Source: Hydractinia symbiolongicarpus (taxonomy: Eukaryota; Cnidaria; Hydrozoa; Anthoathecata; Hydractiniidae). Taken from it: a stretch of DNA of 64,000 bases. The stretch lies in contig NC_079882.1 in the NCBI RefSeq assembly GCF_029227915.1, positions 25,425,001-25,489,000 of the forward strand. The letters are read 5' to 3'. The first letter of the stretch is position 1, and every line of letters starts with the position of its first letter. The notes under the pieces were generated by a model, which searched no databases, was not told the DNA's origin, and saw only the letters and a program-made list of their open reading frames with translations. Made by a program: the position numbers and the translations under genes. Positions 38,801 through 45,117 of the stretch are shown here, in pieces.

Positions 38801-41800
38801 CCGGGTTAACCCAAGCCATGTGAGGGAAATTGGGAAGATGGCACACTGTGTGGGCCGTTGGATGTTGCCGGGAGTTGTCTAGTAGAGCGCGGGCCCTAAT
38901 TGGGTCTGCGTAGCTCAAAATGAGCATTAAATACTCTAGGACTCTCCATCAAGCCATGGCCCCTCCTGGAAATAATAGACAGGGTATATCCCTCGATATT
39001 TGTGAGGCTAGTCATGTAAAATATGCACATCTATCTATCTATATCTATCTATCTATCTAAACTTTTTGGTTTTTGATATATAAAATTGTCAGGGCCAACA
39101 ATTTTGTGCACAATTGTAGCTAGAAACAAGCTATGTGATGGGACAAAATATAATTATTGTGTAGTACATGTATAGCTATATTGGTAGTTTTATCCCAGCT
39201 AAGTGGTTAATTTTATGCTAGTCTTTTTGCTAGCTATATAAAGGCACTTGTTGCTCTTTTTATGCTAGCTAGCTATTACTCTTTTAAAGTTAGCTAGCTA
39301 TACACTATATCCTATCTAAGGCTAAGAAGGGGTTCATTACATGTAAAAAAAAAATAGTGATATACTAGCTAGCTAAACATACCCTTTCTTCGTTTCTTGA
39401 AAATGACCTTATATATATATACAATATACAAATTACGCTAGGCCATCTTTAAATAAACAAAAGCACTCCCTCGTTGTGTCAATAAAAAAACACCTTGTCT
39501 CGCTTAATTTAGCAATTATATAAGAGAATGACCGGATTAAAGTACTGGGCAACCCAGTCCAAAAAAAAAGTGGCACGAAAATTCAATGATTTTGATGTAT
39601 AGTGGGGGCGGAAATCCTATACACTCTCCTCCGTCCCTTATATTTGGCTTATTTAATGAGGAAATGGGCTCCGCTACGCTCCGGGCGCTGACGCGCCCTC
39701 CGCTTCTCTCCGCAAAAAACTATATTTAAGGGCTGTTTATATGGAGGCTAGCAAAAAAATCTCGATTAGGCTGGCTGGCTCGGCATAAAAAACTACCTCA
39801 GTTGGCTGGCTGTCTCTGAAAAATGAAAACGTTTAATAATGCAGAACAAAAGAAATAATTTTCATAACAAAAAAATTCAATTACGTGAGTATAATAAACT
39901 ATCTGAGCTGAGTGGGCTAGCCCGCTTTGTTACTGTTCATATGGAGTTTTATCCAGCCCACTTGCCGAGATCTCGGGTAAAATAGACCAGCTACTGATTG
40001 TATATTTTTATTTCATAGAATTTAGATCCGCTTCTCCCACTGCTTTTAAAACCTACCTTGACAGAAGAAGAAGTACAAGATTGTAAAAAGGTGATGGCTG
40101 TTTGACATTAAAATTTTCCCTTTTTTTTGTTTTCTATGTAAGATTTTTTAAATGTTATTTAAGGTTATATATCGATTGCAAGCCATGGAAAGCAGAAGCG
40201 AGGCCCTACCGTTACCAATCGTAACCTTAAAAGGGAAAGGAACCAAAAAGTAAAGAACTTGTTTTTTTTATACAAACTATTGTTTTTCGGGATTTAAGAT
40301 GTTTTTCTTAGATAGAAGTATTTAATTCGTGGAGTGTTATTTTTGCACTTACTATGTTTCACGCCCGCTTTGGAATCTGCACATTTAAGAGTATTTGTTT
40401 AATCTCATTATGTATTTCAGATAATGTAAAATCATATTTACTTATTTATCGGTTGTCATTTACACTGAGGATGATTTGTAGTCTTGTGAAAGCCTGTGAT
40501 TTCTATTTACCTACTACACTTCTACATTTCTTTACGCTTACTACACCTTATAGTTATAGCGTGTTGAAGTGTACAAAAACTAACGTTTTTATTATTGTTA
40601 TTATTCTGCCACCTTAATTTTGTGTTGTTACTATTAAACGATTGGTGAGCTGGCAGATAATGTCTAATGCTTTATCCGTGACCCGCGTTGATGTTTTGAA
40701 CCAACGACAATACATCTTGTTGTTGTTTTTTATAAGCATACATAATTTTCGAAACCAAACTCGTGTATGCTTAATTTTTTCAATAAAAATTCAAGTGCTC
40801 AATCGTCGGAAAGAAATGCGGAAAATAGCGATTCGGGCAACTTGGGAAAAGCTCGATGGTATTCTTATCATATGGTTATTTTTTTACTAAACCTGAGCCT
40901 GCATATACTTATAAACGTTATGCTTATAAAACATATATTGTCCGTACTCCATGTGAATATACTTTAACGGAGAAAATTAGTTTATACTCGAAAATAGTTG
41001 TCTAAATATTGTACGTTCTTGTCGTGAATTATTTTTATATTAATTTTATTTCCACAGAGAGGAGCAATATAAACAAGTATGGTCGGAGCTAGATATGTTT
41101 ATCGAAGGTGCATCAGCGACCTCTTTTATGCATAAAAAGGTTGGTGTAACACAATTTAGTTTAAAATTGATTTCCATCAGTGCGAATTCTCTTATCTCTC
41201 TGGCTTTTGACCCATTGATCTTTTCTCGCACTGGTGGAAATTGCAGAGCGACACTTTTTTTGCTCTTATCACCAAATTCCAGTGCGATAGTCAGAGCGAC
41301 AATTATCAAAAAGTTTTTTCCGCCCAAAAGTGCAACTCTAAAGAAATACCGAATGTCCTTTTAAAAAAATTGAATAGGTGCAATTGAAATGTAACTTCAG
41401 CACATGCTTACACGTGTTGAACACAAGACATAGTTTCATAATTGTTGTGAACTGAGCAGTGTCGTAAAAAAAGTTTTTATAAAATGGGAATAACAAAAAC
41501 ACTTAAGGGGAGATAAATATTTAGCAAAGGCTCTTCAAATTTTTTTTATGTCTGTACGATAAAAGTTGAATGTTAGAGATTGTTAAGAATCTCCTGAAGC
41601 AAGATAACGTAAAGTAAGAGCCAGCGTTCAGCTGCAGGAATTGACTTTCAAAAATTTGTTTCTCTTTTTTGGATTGATGGACCTACCAGAGACAATAAAT
41701 GTTCGAATCTATCAGGAGACATTCGAAGAAATCTATGAAATAATATTATATAAAGTTGCAAAGAAAAAAAAACAGAAATGCTCTCCATCACTATCAAAAA

Positions 41801-44667
41801 GGAAGCAAACTTGAAACTAAAACTTACTAGATAAGACGGGGGCAAACAAACCAGTCCAACATTTCATCCAACATGGACAAAAATGTTGGATGAAATGTTG
41901 GACTGGTTTGCCTTCGCCTATACCTAAAGTAAAATTTTCTATAGTACAATTTCATTTCTTGAAGCAGTTGATTATACACCCCTTTCAATTCTCTTTCTCC
42001 ATAATATTGACGAACCCAAGAAAATGTCGATTTTCTTCGTCTCCTTCTCCTTATACTTCTAATGACTATTAAGGCATCTACAGCTTCTTCTCCTGTCTGC
42101 CATCTTGAAATATGTGTATTCACATTAGAAAATTTCGCACAAATAATAATTTGTATTGGCATGCTATCGCAAAACTCATTGGCAGAGTAGAACTCCTGTC
42201 GCACTGAAATTTTGTGTAATTTTAGAGCGATAGGAAGATTCGCACTGGTGGAATTCTACCTTAAGGGTATAAACTTTCGCGTACTGAAACTTTCGCGTTT
42301 TTGGCCCTTTTTCGCGAAATTTTTGCCTTTAGAAATTTCAAAACAGCAAAATGCAAAAGTTTTTTCACGCGACATCATAGCCAGTTTAAAAAACGCGAAA
42401 GTTTGAAAAACGCGAACAAATCTTTTTTTTTTTTCAATTCGCGAAAGTTTTTTTCTCTAAATTTGTTTCAAAAACCACGAAACGTGAAAGTTTATTCCAT
42501 AAATTTTGCCGGTTTTTGATACGCAAAGTTTCTGCCTGCAAAAGTTTCTACCGTTAAGTAAACACGCTGAAGGTATGACAAATGAAATATAAGCATTTTT
42601 ATTTTTTCAGGTTTTAGATTGTATTCGAGGTACTCAAGAAAGCCCAAGTGAAACTAAAGCCGGAGAAGGTAGTTAAATTTTTTGGAATTTCATTTTAAAT
42701 GATTTCTTATGTGTGCACCTACTCAAGCTTTTGTTATCTCAGATAAAAAGTCAGTGGAGAAAAGCGCGACTGACGCATCGTGGAATGATCTAGACCGCTA
42801 TCAGCAAATGACAGAGCGTGAAAAGAAAGCGTATAACGAAGCTCCTAGTGATCCAAGAAGAAGACGGAGAACAAGTGAGGGTTCCTCAACCAAACAAATC
42901 GATGCACAACCACAACCGACAAAAAAATCGCCACGTCAAGACGAGCCGTCGAGTAAAGTACGACGCATGAACACGTCACGGACGAATGTGACGAACATCC
43001 CCGGTATGGAAAATTTTTTTGCGGTTCAGCGCGAAACGTGAATTGTTACGTATTTCATGTACTACAGAAATAAATTTTGGACCAGGCAGGGATAGGTTAG
43101 TGATTTTTACAAGTGCACGCATGTAAAGTATTTCACTTGGTTAATGCACTGTTTTTAAATTTATTATCGAGTTCATATAGTTATAGACTATGCTTGTGCG
43201 CCTAAAATGGACGACTTGCGCTTCGACGAAAAATTATATATAAGTTTGTTGAGTGTTCTTGGTAAGATCCACTTGTTTCAAGTTCTTGTTTATGTTTATG
43301 ACTTTTAGCTACCCTTCAACCAAAATCTTCCTTATTGTCAATATGGACCAATCATATAAACTTAACTGCCTCAAGATTGCATGAAGAGTTTTTTGGACGA
43401 AAACAATCAGAAAATGGAAAATACGAACTGTATAAAAAAGAGCAAGACCAAGCTAGGTATGTCATTTTGCAACCTCGTTTCCAGGACTTCTTAGGACTTC
43501 TTAGGATTTTTTATATTTGTACGACCTCAAAAATCTGAAAAGTGACCATCCGCGAAAATTTGTCCCCGCGAATTTTTTGAATAATACCCGTTCCCGAAAT
43601 ACATTGTTTTTAAAATTTTAGAATTTTGATGTTTGACTTTAGGATCATATTCAACATCATTAAATTTGTGTGTGTATACATTTTTAAGTTAATCCAACAA
43701 GTGAAAATGTGTTACGGTCAAAATCTTGTTAATTTTCTATTTATACTTAAAGCCTCGGATTTCACCTTCTATCAAATTTCAGTTGAAAAAGTTTAGAAAT
43801 AGCAGTGGTACATCAAAGAAAACTAATTCGGGAAAGGTGTATTATGTGATCCGCGAAATTTATATAAGAAAATTTCCAAAAAATTTCAATGGTCAAAATC
43901 TCCACTTCCACAAGCGTTCGTACTTTCCATTTTCCTTTGTCCCCTCCCCGTTTTCCCATAAGAAAAGAAACGGGTAAAAGTATTTACCTTAAAAGTTAAG
44001 CTAATTTACGCAAAGAGATTTTTTTTTGTGAGGTCTAATAAATACATTTCGCGAATGAACCAATTTCAAGGTTTTTCCTCAGGGAACTATTTTCACGAAT
44101 GTATATTTTCGCAATTTTTATTTTAGGGTTATTTATTGAGAAAGGCAGCCATTAATTGACCTTAATCATATTATGAAGTATTTTTTTTACCAACCACAAA
44201 AAACTAGAGAGAAAAAAATGTAAGAAAAAATCATATTGCTTTTCCAAAAGTTTCGAGCGAGTTCATTTTAGCGAGTAAAAAATGTCTAGTAATTCCGCGA
44301 AAATTTATTTTCGTGAATTAAACTGTTTGGGAGTTTTACGCAGACATTTTTTTTTTCGAATATAAATAAAATTTGCAAAATTCATGATAATTATTCTCGT
44401 AAGGTAGACATAAAATAAAGTTTGTTGAAGTTTAAATTCCAAGGGAAATAACTTTCGGAGTATATCCTTTTTAAAATAGTCATTCATTTCAAGGATTTCT
44501 TTGAGAATTAACTTTCGCGATAGTCAGGTCTTGAGTACTATGTAATTATTTTTAAGGTAATACGATGTTTTTCAGCTTTCTTTATTATTTATAAACCAGT
44601 TTTTTTTTATTTCAGTCAAGATATGAAGAAGACGTATAACAGCAAACCAGTAAAAGAATGGGTTTAG
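17892..44667 (+). CDS. INTS13: Integrator complex subunit 13 (asunder homologue), 21 exons
   Basis: Exons: 17892-18116, 19446-19520, 19627-19793, 19869-19934, 20344-20416, 20718-20795, 20989-21073, 21149-21238, 21770-21813, 21903-21948, 22323-22397, 22472-22575, 22904-22979, 24004-24080, 40019-40090, 40164-40249, 41058-41139, 42611-42668, 42743-43003, 43309-43456, 44616-44667. All are GT-AG with consistent phase: 679 aa, against 706 in human. Diagnostic blocks are TWTCVVEGVVEYCRIVYDIF (VWA-like N-terminus), AGTSANYDVELIH, VTLKWCTPKAS, VGAYRITPAE, NSRPAACLVMFLLQGRTVML, PKKSGAKVLTHMLQSHGG, GGRVTDYRVNDFGKLMKENR and HWPMVISDTLIFNMQ. The C-terminal SLLSIWTNHINLTASRLHEE block corresponds to the region linked in human INTS13 to binding the Integrator cleavage module. 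The product should work in the nucleus with INTS14 in RNA 3'-end processing. Intron 14 (24081-40018) is 16 kb and full of elements. Intron 9 has a weak GTTTGT donor. Confidence 0.95.
18676..19399. mobile_element. piggyBac-like nonautonomous element (TTAA target)
   Basis: TTAA at 18672-18675 and 19400-19403 flank a 724 bp segment with terminal inverted repeats CCCTATTCGG / CCGAATAGGG. An internal inverted GGCGGAATCCGCCCCCCC motif is also present. TTAA duplication with CCC-starting termini is the piggyBac hallmark. No transposase is encoded. It sits in INTS13 intron 1. Confidence 0.7.
24145..24515 (+). repeat. GGCA-rich minisatellite in INTS13 intron 14
   Basis: Purine-rich array of GGCAAGGCAGGGGTAGGCAA and GGCACAGGCAAGGGCATAGT type words. 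A unit of about 75-90 bp (CATGGAAGGCACAGGC ... GCATAGTAGGCAGGCACCAG) repeats about three times with shorter sub-repeats. The open frames here on both strands are products of the repeat. Confidence 0.8.
24605..25275. repeat. Tandem array of about 125 bp units with CCGTGGA...TCCACGG palindromes
   Basis: About five to six diverged units, each with GAGACTAGTCGTTAACCCG, CCGTGGAAAAATCCACGG, GTCGCCCGTCCTTTATATAT, TTTCGTGTTTCCGTAAC and an ACACACAGAC...CGGCTATTATTA segment. The CCGTGGA/TCCACGG arms make a small hairpin in most units. It lies in INTS13 intron 14. Confidence 0.8.
25475..25560. repeat. Two-copy direct repeat of about 40 bp
   Basis: TTTCAATGGAAAAAATGTTG followed by TTTTTTTCAAAGTATTTATT occurs twice in succession with almost no difference, indicating a recent local duplication. 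Confidence 0.7.
25690..26271 (-). CDS. Nested small gene: duplicated 31-residue module with RGG/GR-rich tail
   Basis: Exons (minus): 26244-26271, 26008-26154, 25690-25892. The GT-AG sites agree in phase and give 125 aa beginning MAAQINLEL. Two ungapped 31-residue modules, about residues 13-43 and 62-92, share 15 identical positions. The pattern is K-F, R, H, then GSM, FGRW and GGVE (HPGSMNYRSFGRWLKQGGVE versus HSGSMDLEVFGRWVHNGGVE). Residues 93-125 are rich in Gly and Arg (GRRDRGRSSSRGWRRGRGG, then GRRGRGG), like an RNA-binding RGG tail. I do not recognise the module. The gene lies wholly inside INTS13 intron 14 on the opposite strand. It could be an ancient host gene or a piece of an unrecognised mobile element. 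The matching splice phases and the conserved duplicate argue for real coding. Confidence 0.65.
26348..26876. mobile_element. pogo/Tigger-type MITE (TA target)
   Basis: TA flanks (26346-26347, 26877-26878) bound a 529 bp element with termini CAGTACACTCCCGATAACTC and the inverse GAGTTATCGGGAGTGTACTG. The TCGAGTTATC / GATAACTCGA word is repeated in both orientations inside both ends. CAGT termini with TA duplication are typical of pogo-type elements. No transposase is encoded. Confidence 0.8.
26880..29365. other. Non-coding part of INTS13 intron 14
   Basis: AT-rich with no open frame of note, no clear tandem or inverted repeat and no tRNA-like boxes. Part of it may belong to the 3' flank of the Helitron, whose end I cannot fix. 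Confidence 0.4.
29371..29903 (-). repeat. 144 bp tandem repeat (3.7 copies) with hairpin, beside the Helitron 3' end
   Basis: The ACCATGATTCTTGGATACAG start recurs at 29371, 29515, 29659 and 29804, a period of 144-145 bp with very few differences. Each full unit contains GTTGTTTTGAGAAACAAC, a 7 bp stem with a four-base loop. The array lies just beyond the stop of the Helitron protein on its 3' side, where such elements often carry repeats and a terminal hairpin. Confidence 0.85.
30034..33726 (-). CDS. Helitron Rep/PIF1 helicase, C-terminal part
   Basis: This 1,230-residue frame continues the upstream frame after one TAA; the in-frame stretch between the stop and this Met reads NDAHLTIAELRDNL. 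The Rep section shows FDARTINYF, WWRYEFAKGRGEIHGHAII with the HUH-type His125-Gly-His127, and the two-tyrosine motif YIAGYACKGA at 351-355. Cys/His-rich stretches at 254-282 may bind metal. The helicase shows Walker A GTAGVGKT at 717-724, then DERSM, GDLGQLGP, LTETMRQ, and late motifs AITIAKSQGMS and TAFSRCEKERN. Rep should nick and join single-stranded DNA at the element ends, and the helicase should unwind during rolling-circle transposition. All key residues are present. The true protein starts far upstream, so this Met is only the first after the stop. Confidence 0.92.
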   Translation of the reverse strand: MNTDPYWRDQKKKVDALLFFRRNEFGDLPAYFDTNSCAEFHWKPLHELLIKYHALINNLNEDTVRQQMENDSKFKREMILQNLHIVTQYFDARTINYFATVNKKVFQYNDSWWRYEFAKGRGEIHGHAIISSSKHAQKVKTIMDGLSNDVPDSQASQTAAQELQNWLQTTNEDSDDIFSPIFTSLHPAGGNEIIDTSGIRTWVPNKNQWPTPEGSQAPPDHNPLAQELADVANHEGGIREQHTYLVNRIGLHNCNSSCLCYRRKNNKEKDTAPKKYCRFHFGDLDPQTKKTSGKEIHPFHAVITKGEHPRYEGPRDHPRLMMHVKTRLLSWLANCDSQVIIDQDLLALQKYIAGYACKGAASTEDLVHVYRHLIENTADGSTVKNLAQRLLQKIAGLVDVPGAAADFINSGGRLTRCTRNFRYIGISGFRALDTSGEDGTVTKNSTLDKYLSDKRRETEPEISLWNWSKKCNCTCKVDHVPVFTGISTKPVWPVTEDYAKAMLVIFSVGTWHNTEELKGQHESFAAALASFVQTENCPPILIDALKEAKQSFDKKSERKQSHTRVINNETDNQSSCQSSQYTDASSQSSQNSVIAQMNIGRAIMRDIARHHVADINEPDVQQVLPNGGPTFDWNNYAIQSFGSQWPINADTWLQSISEEAERNELHLADDCTLPQINILNANELQRTVIGINLQHLLQVAKGTLPTGTQPLRLLIQGTAGVGKTFIITALTRIVRRIFKRNSAVMNLAPTGAASVLIPNGRTIHSMTPPPHKLKKDKNLNSVQLSDYPLGDVSLRKLRKYTGMHENNELKLFQLNIDERSMQSKLLVAWCSQRLCEATGDFDNYYGGVPAVNFFGDLGQLGPIRALDLHQPPKHDDSTINFAGYAIYRSFQDVIVLTETMRQGPDQLALLQRLLRIRNGSITQQDWQDINSRYEDGLPQTEKCNFSHGRVLTLMETWNEVNEENHNKLASLGVPVAVIPSRGSGKHHSLTDKQLGQIPLRSLMAVGATVILTKNQKGLTGLGLNNGAMGKVIAILYSPNMSPPEFPIAVIVDFPNYKGPIWIPEHPTWIPITAVEGRCESNCCSRNGLPLMPGYAITIAKSQGMSIGDGKTATHMRIKLQQSIQMEKNNLGTAYTAFSRCEKERNWALVEPITQERLLYVNTHPRMKARQEEEQRLKALSNETIKKFDITIVKYINLLKDLDEFCDDDIEDAVCPSPSADCSCIICTSQS
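33823..36675 (-). CDS. Helitron N-terminal polyprotein: leader, 2A-like peptide, OTU protease, Helitron-like N-terminal domain
   Basis: A 950-residue frame ending at TAA 33825-33823, in the same frame as the Rep/helicase part. Residues 1-89 form a leader with a hydrophobic stretch (about 50-67) and LASLKLLLLLSGDIESNPGP at 71-90. DIESNPGP (83-90) fits the 2A ribosome-skipping consensus DxExNPGP. An OTU cysteine protease follows, with GDGNCFYRA (Asp141, Cys144) and NQNHYQSLIF (His290). Next are a Lys/Pro-rich basic linker at about 365-395 and a Cys-rich stretch GRCDRCHRES. The Helitron-type region (LLRYGMLASKGHCISFPQRM, EYIEHIYYCSDNRVARHPY) runs into the Rep. OTU fusion is known in animal Helitrons; the 2A-like leader is less expected. 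The TAA is probably a late mutation. Confidence 0.9.
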   Translation of the reverse strand: MISVQAYRATIGSFYNVAASCSNNIRNETTNFYSRSEMFFDQIDGNNNFIHFLKLFISIIFMCCLSCNINLASLKLLLLLSGDIESNPGPFNNNDIDFQIALQDSYATHLLNQSTSADQIVAYARSIGLSNITYREVTKGDGNCFYRAVVQQLNRPEIRQIVPLGLHFQNHLQLRAAVVKFVRENSNLEIFQNNRIFLTIKPEEWERDIQTQSRPTVDVEEIFIRATAIILGVNILITADTSTATRPYTLISPTHDETHDIPGEQQVAHLLTDGTTAGAFILLGRVNQNHYQSLIFDDNVSVTPVTSSTSLSPPKKIPCLSSKYPENITNEKPGEKEVTTLNQNQDLLVEKIMKSYMSAAIIPKKVKPKHKPKSKPKPKPTPKPTTKPTTKRKRKPNYNKEPALKLKCLQLNIKYEEPKVNETSMETFNRHRRIIYSCKKNISKTAVSNQENGSLKKPPASKHTYSLPHLTLPITTHNLVNILPTTQSIQTTQSVPTIVTDNQTSDQIYGNETSSIHQNPDVVAAVIQFEEGEKLHSLATCKTCRETRPVFHATPPISPTAENETKPIAVKPWKIFSDGRCDRCHRESLSRFKKNVTTPARFSGILSVDDDDLGPLHDNIRHNDMHFLPVPPYLQNLTILEVALIRRITVIMNIHLLRYGMLASKGHCISFPQRMQIAKELPSLPSQVGIVVIKKKGSRNSVQQYTVQRGKVENALRGLCFGYPEGGTEYPDTNSEHLYNGSDHIDKPLKGRYFQFLPNEYYKDVSIKYDRIQNLPEMRSELPGLPVVEMPHIIPEEDKGPAENQFLENLPQDDESITRSGLVCPLESKDADKELRTILQKLLGSEDAVNQALEHGTIANANLEYTREQPIRELKTPGFFTMAYPTVFINGNCDLTVPRLSKINFEEYIEHIYYCSDNRVARHPYLKFFLLNMRLRMQALQQGSFLVSQQ
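36406..36429 (-). other. 2A-like ribosome-skipping motif in the Helitron leader
   Basis: Codons for DIESNPGP, preceded by a leucine-rich stretch ending LLLLLSG. The consensus DxExNPGP is complete. Skipping would separate an 89-residue leader from the OTU-Rep-helicase protein, which would begin with Pro90. Confidence 0.8.
37298..37355. repeat. 58 bp foldback MITE with 9 bp target-site duplication
   Basis: The arms CATTCTCGTCCCCAGAGC and GAGCTCTGGGGTCGAGAATG are inverted copies around a short AT-rich loop. TAGTTACCT occurs immediately on both sides (37289-37297, 37356-37364). The length of the duplication suggests hAT-like transposition (usually 8 bp). Confidence 0.75.
37930..38002 (-). tRNA. 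tRNA-like sequence (pseudogene or SINE head)
   Basis: The minus strand has a perfect 7 bp acceptor stem (GCCCTGT/ACAGGGC), an A box (TGGTCTAATGGCTATGA) and a B box (GGTTCGAATCC). The T stem needs two wobble pairs. The anticodon arm is abnormal: either a 5 bp stem with an eight-base loop or CATTT/AAATG with a four-base loop. No T-run terminator follows for about 60 bases. It is more likely a tRNA pseudogene than a working tRNA. Confidence 0.45.
38696..39060 (+). repeat. tRNA-derived SINE with (TATC)n tail
   Basis: The head has A box TAGATTAGTGGTTATAGC and B box GGTTCGATTCC. The body includes GGGTTAACCCAAGCCATGTG, GTTGCCGGGAGTTGTCTAGT and TGGGTCTGCGTAGCTC. The 3' end is a (TATC)n microsatellite at about 39029-39058. 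An inverted second copy lies at 51068-51420. It sits in INTS13 intron 14. Confidence 0.85.
39061..40018 (+). other. End of INTS13 intron 14
   Basis: AT-rich with many CTAGCTAGCTA-type strings and one unusual GC-rich patch at 39665-39715 (CTCCGCTACGCTCCGGGCGC and related words). No gene or clear element is seen. Confidence 0.4.
41150..42250 (-). pseudogene. PIF/Harbinger transposase remnant in INTS13 intron 17
   Basis: Minus-strand fragments read RRRRRRKSTFSWVRQYYGER, then ELKGVYNQLLQEMKL (41827-42204), and FLRMSPDRFEHLLSLVGPSI then QKRETNF (41648-41845). This is the N-terminal region of Harbinger transposases; the catalytic core is absent. Related segments with CACTGGTGGAAATTGCAGAGCGACA near 41230 and inverted-like GAGCGATAGGAAGATTCGCACTGGTGGAA words near 42222-42250 may be terminal repeats. 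A 72 bp palindrome interrupts the frame at 41841-41912. Confidence 0.65.
41841..41912. repeat. 72 bp palindrome inside the Harbinger remnant
   Basis: CCAGTCCAACATTTCATCCA is followed by its inverse TGGATGAAATGTTGGACTGG around a loop of about 15 bases. The outer ends are GGCAAAC / GTTTGCC, with an extra AAAC on the left arm. Confidence 0.75.
42259..42558. repeat. CCTTAAG-family MITE in INTS13 intron 17
   Basis: TA-flanked segment starting CCTTAAGGGTATAAACTTTC and ending with a related inverse (GTTTCTACCGTTAAG). The interior is packed with TTTCGCGTTTTT / AACGCGAAAGTTT words. The right end is more diverged than the left. Confidence 0.55.
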
Positions 44668-44796
44668 CACCCGTCCTGACATGGTGAGATGACAGCGAAA
44701 TACATGTATGCATCGAAACTTATTCAACATGTGTTGTTTTTAGGAGACACAGAGATGTTAATCACAACAGTGATGTTTGGGCAACATGTAACATGA

Positions 44797-44802
44797 AATA
44801 AA
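44797..44802 (+). promoter_or_regulatory. Probable polyadenylation signal of INTS13
   Basis: AATAAA about 130 bases after the TAG stop, before the convergent HEPN gene ends at 45118. This is the first perfect match downstream. Confidence 0.5.
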
Positions 44803-45117
44803 CCGTATAATTATTTTATCATGTGTAATTATTATATTCTAAAGAAAAAAAAATCTAAAAAATCTAAAAATTATAGCGTAAAATTTAAAATAATATAAAG
44901 CCCTGTGGTGAAAAAGAACCTGAAAATTTTAAAACTCTCACAGTAAATGTTACTCTAGAGGGTGTATTTAAACAATAGTTTAACTAGGAAAAACATGACT
45001 AAAATTTCTTGACCTGAAAGTTACGTTTCTAATTATTGTGGTTACCATATGGCCTACAGAACAGAAAAAGAAGTCCCACTTGTCCATGCACAGTTTCTTA
45101 TATTTTGCGCTACCTCT

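Noticed and set aside
39029-39058. (TATC)n run considered as a CRISPR-like or satellite array
   Set aside because: It is the microsatellite tail of the SINE; the copy at 51068 has the same arrangement.
42958-43041. INTS13 exon 19 read through to a stop at 43041, or ended at the GTACGA donor at 42958
   Set aside because: Neither joins the SLLSIW exon in frame; the GTATGG donor after 43003 does.
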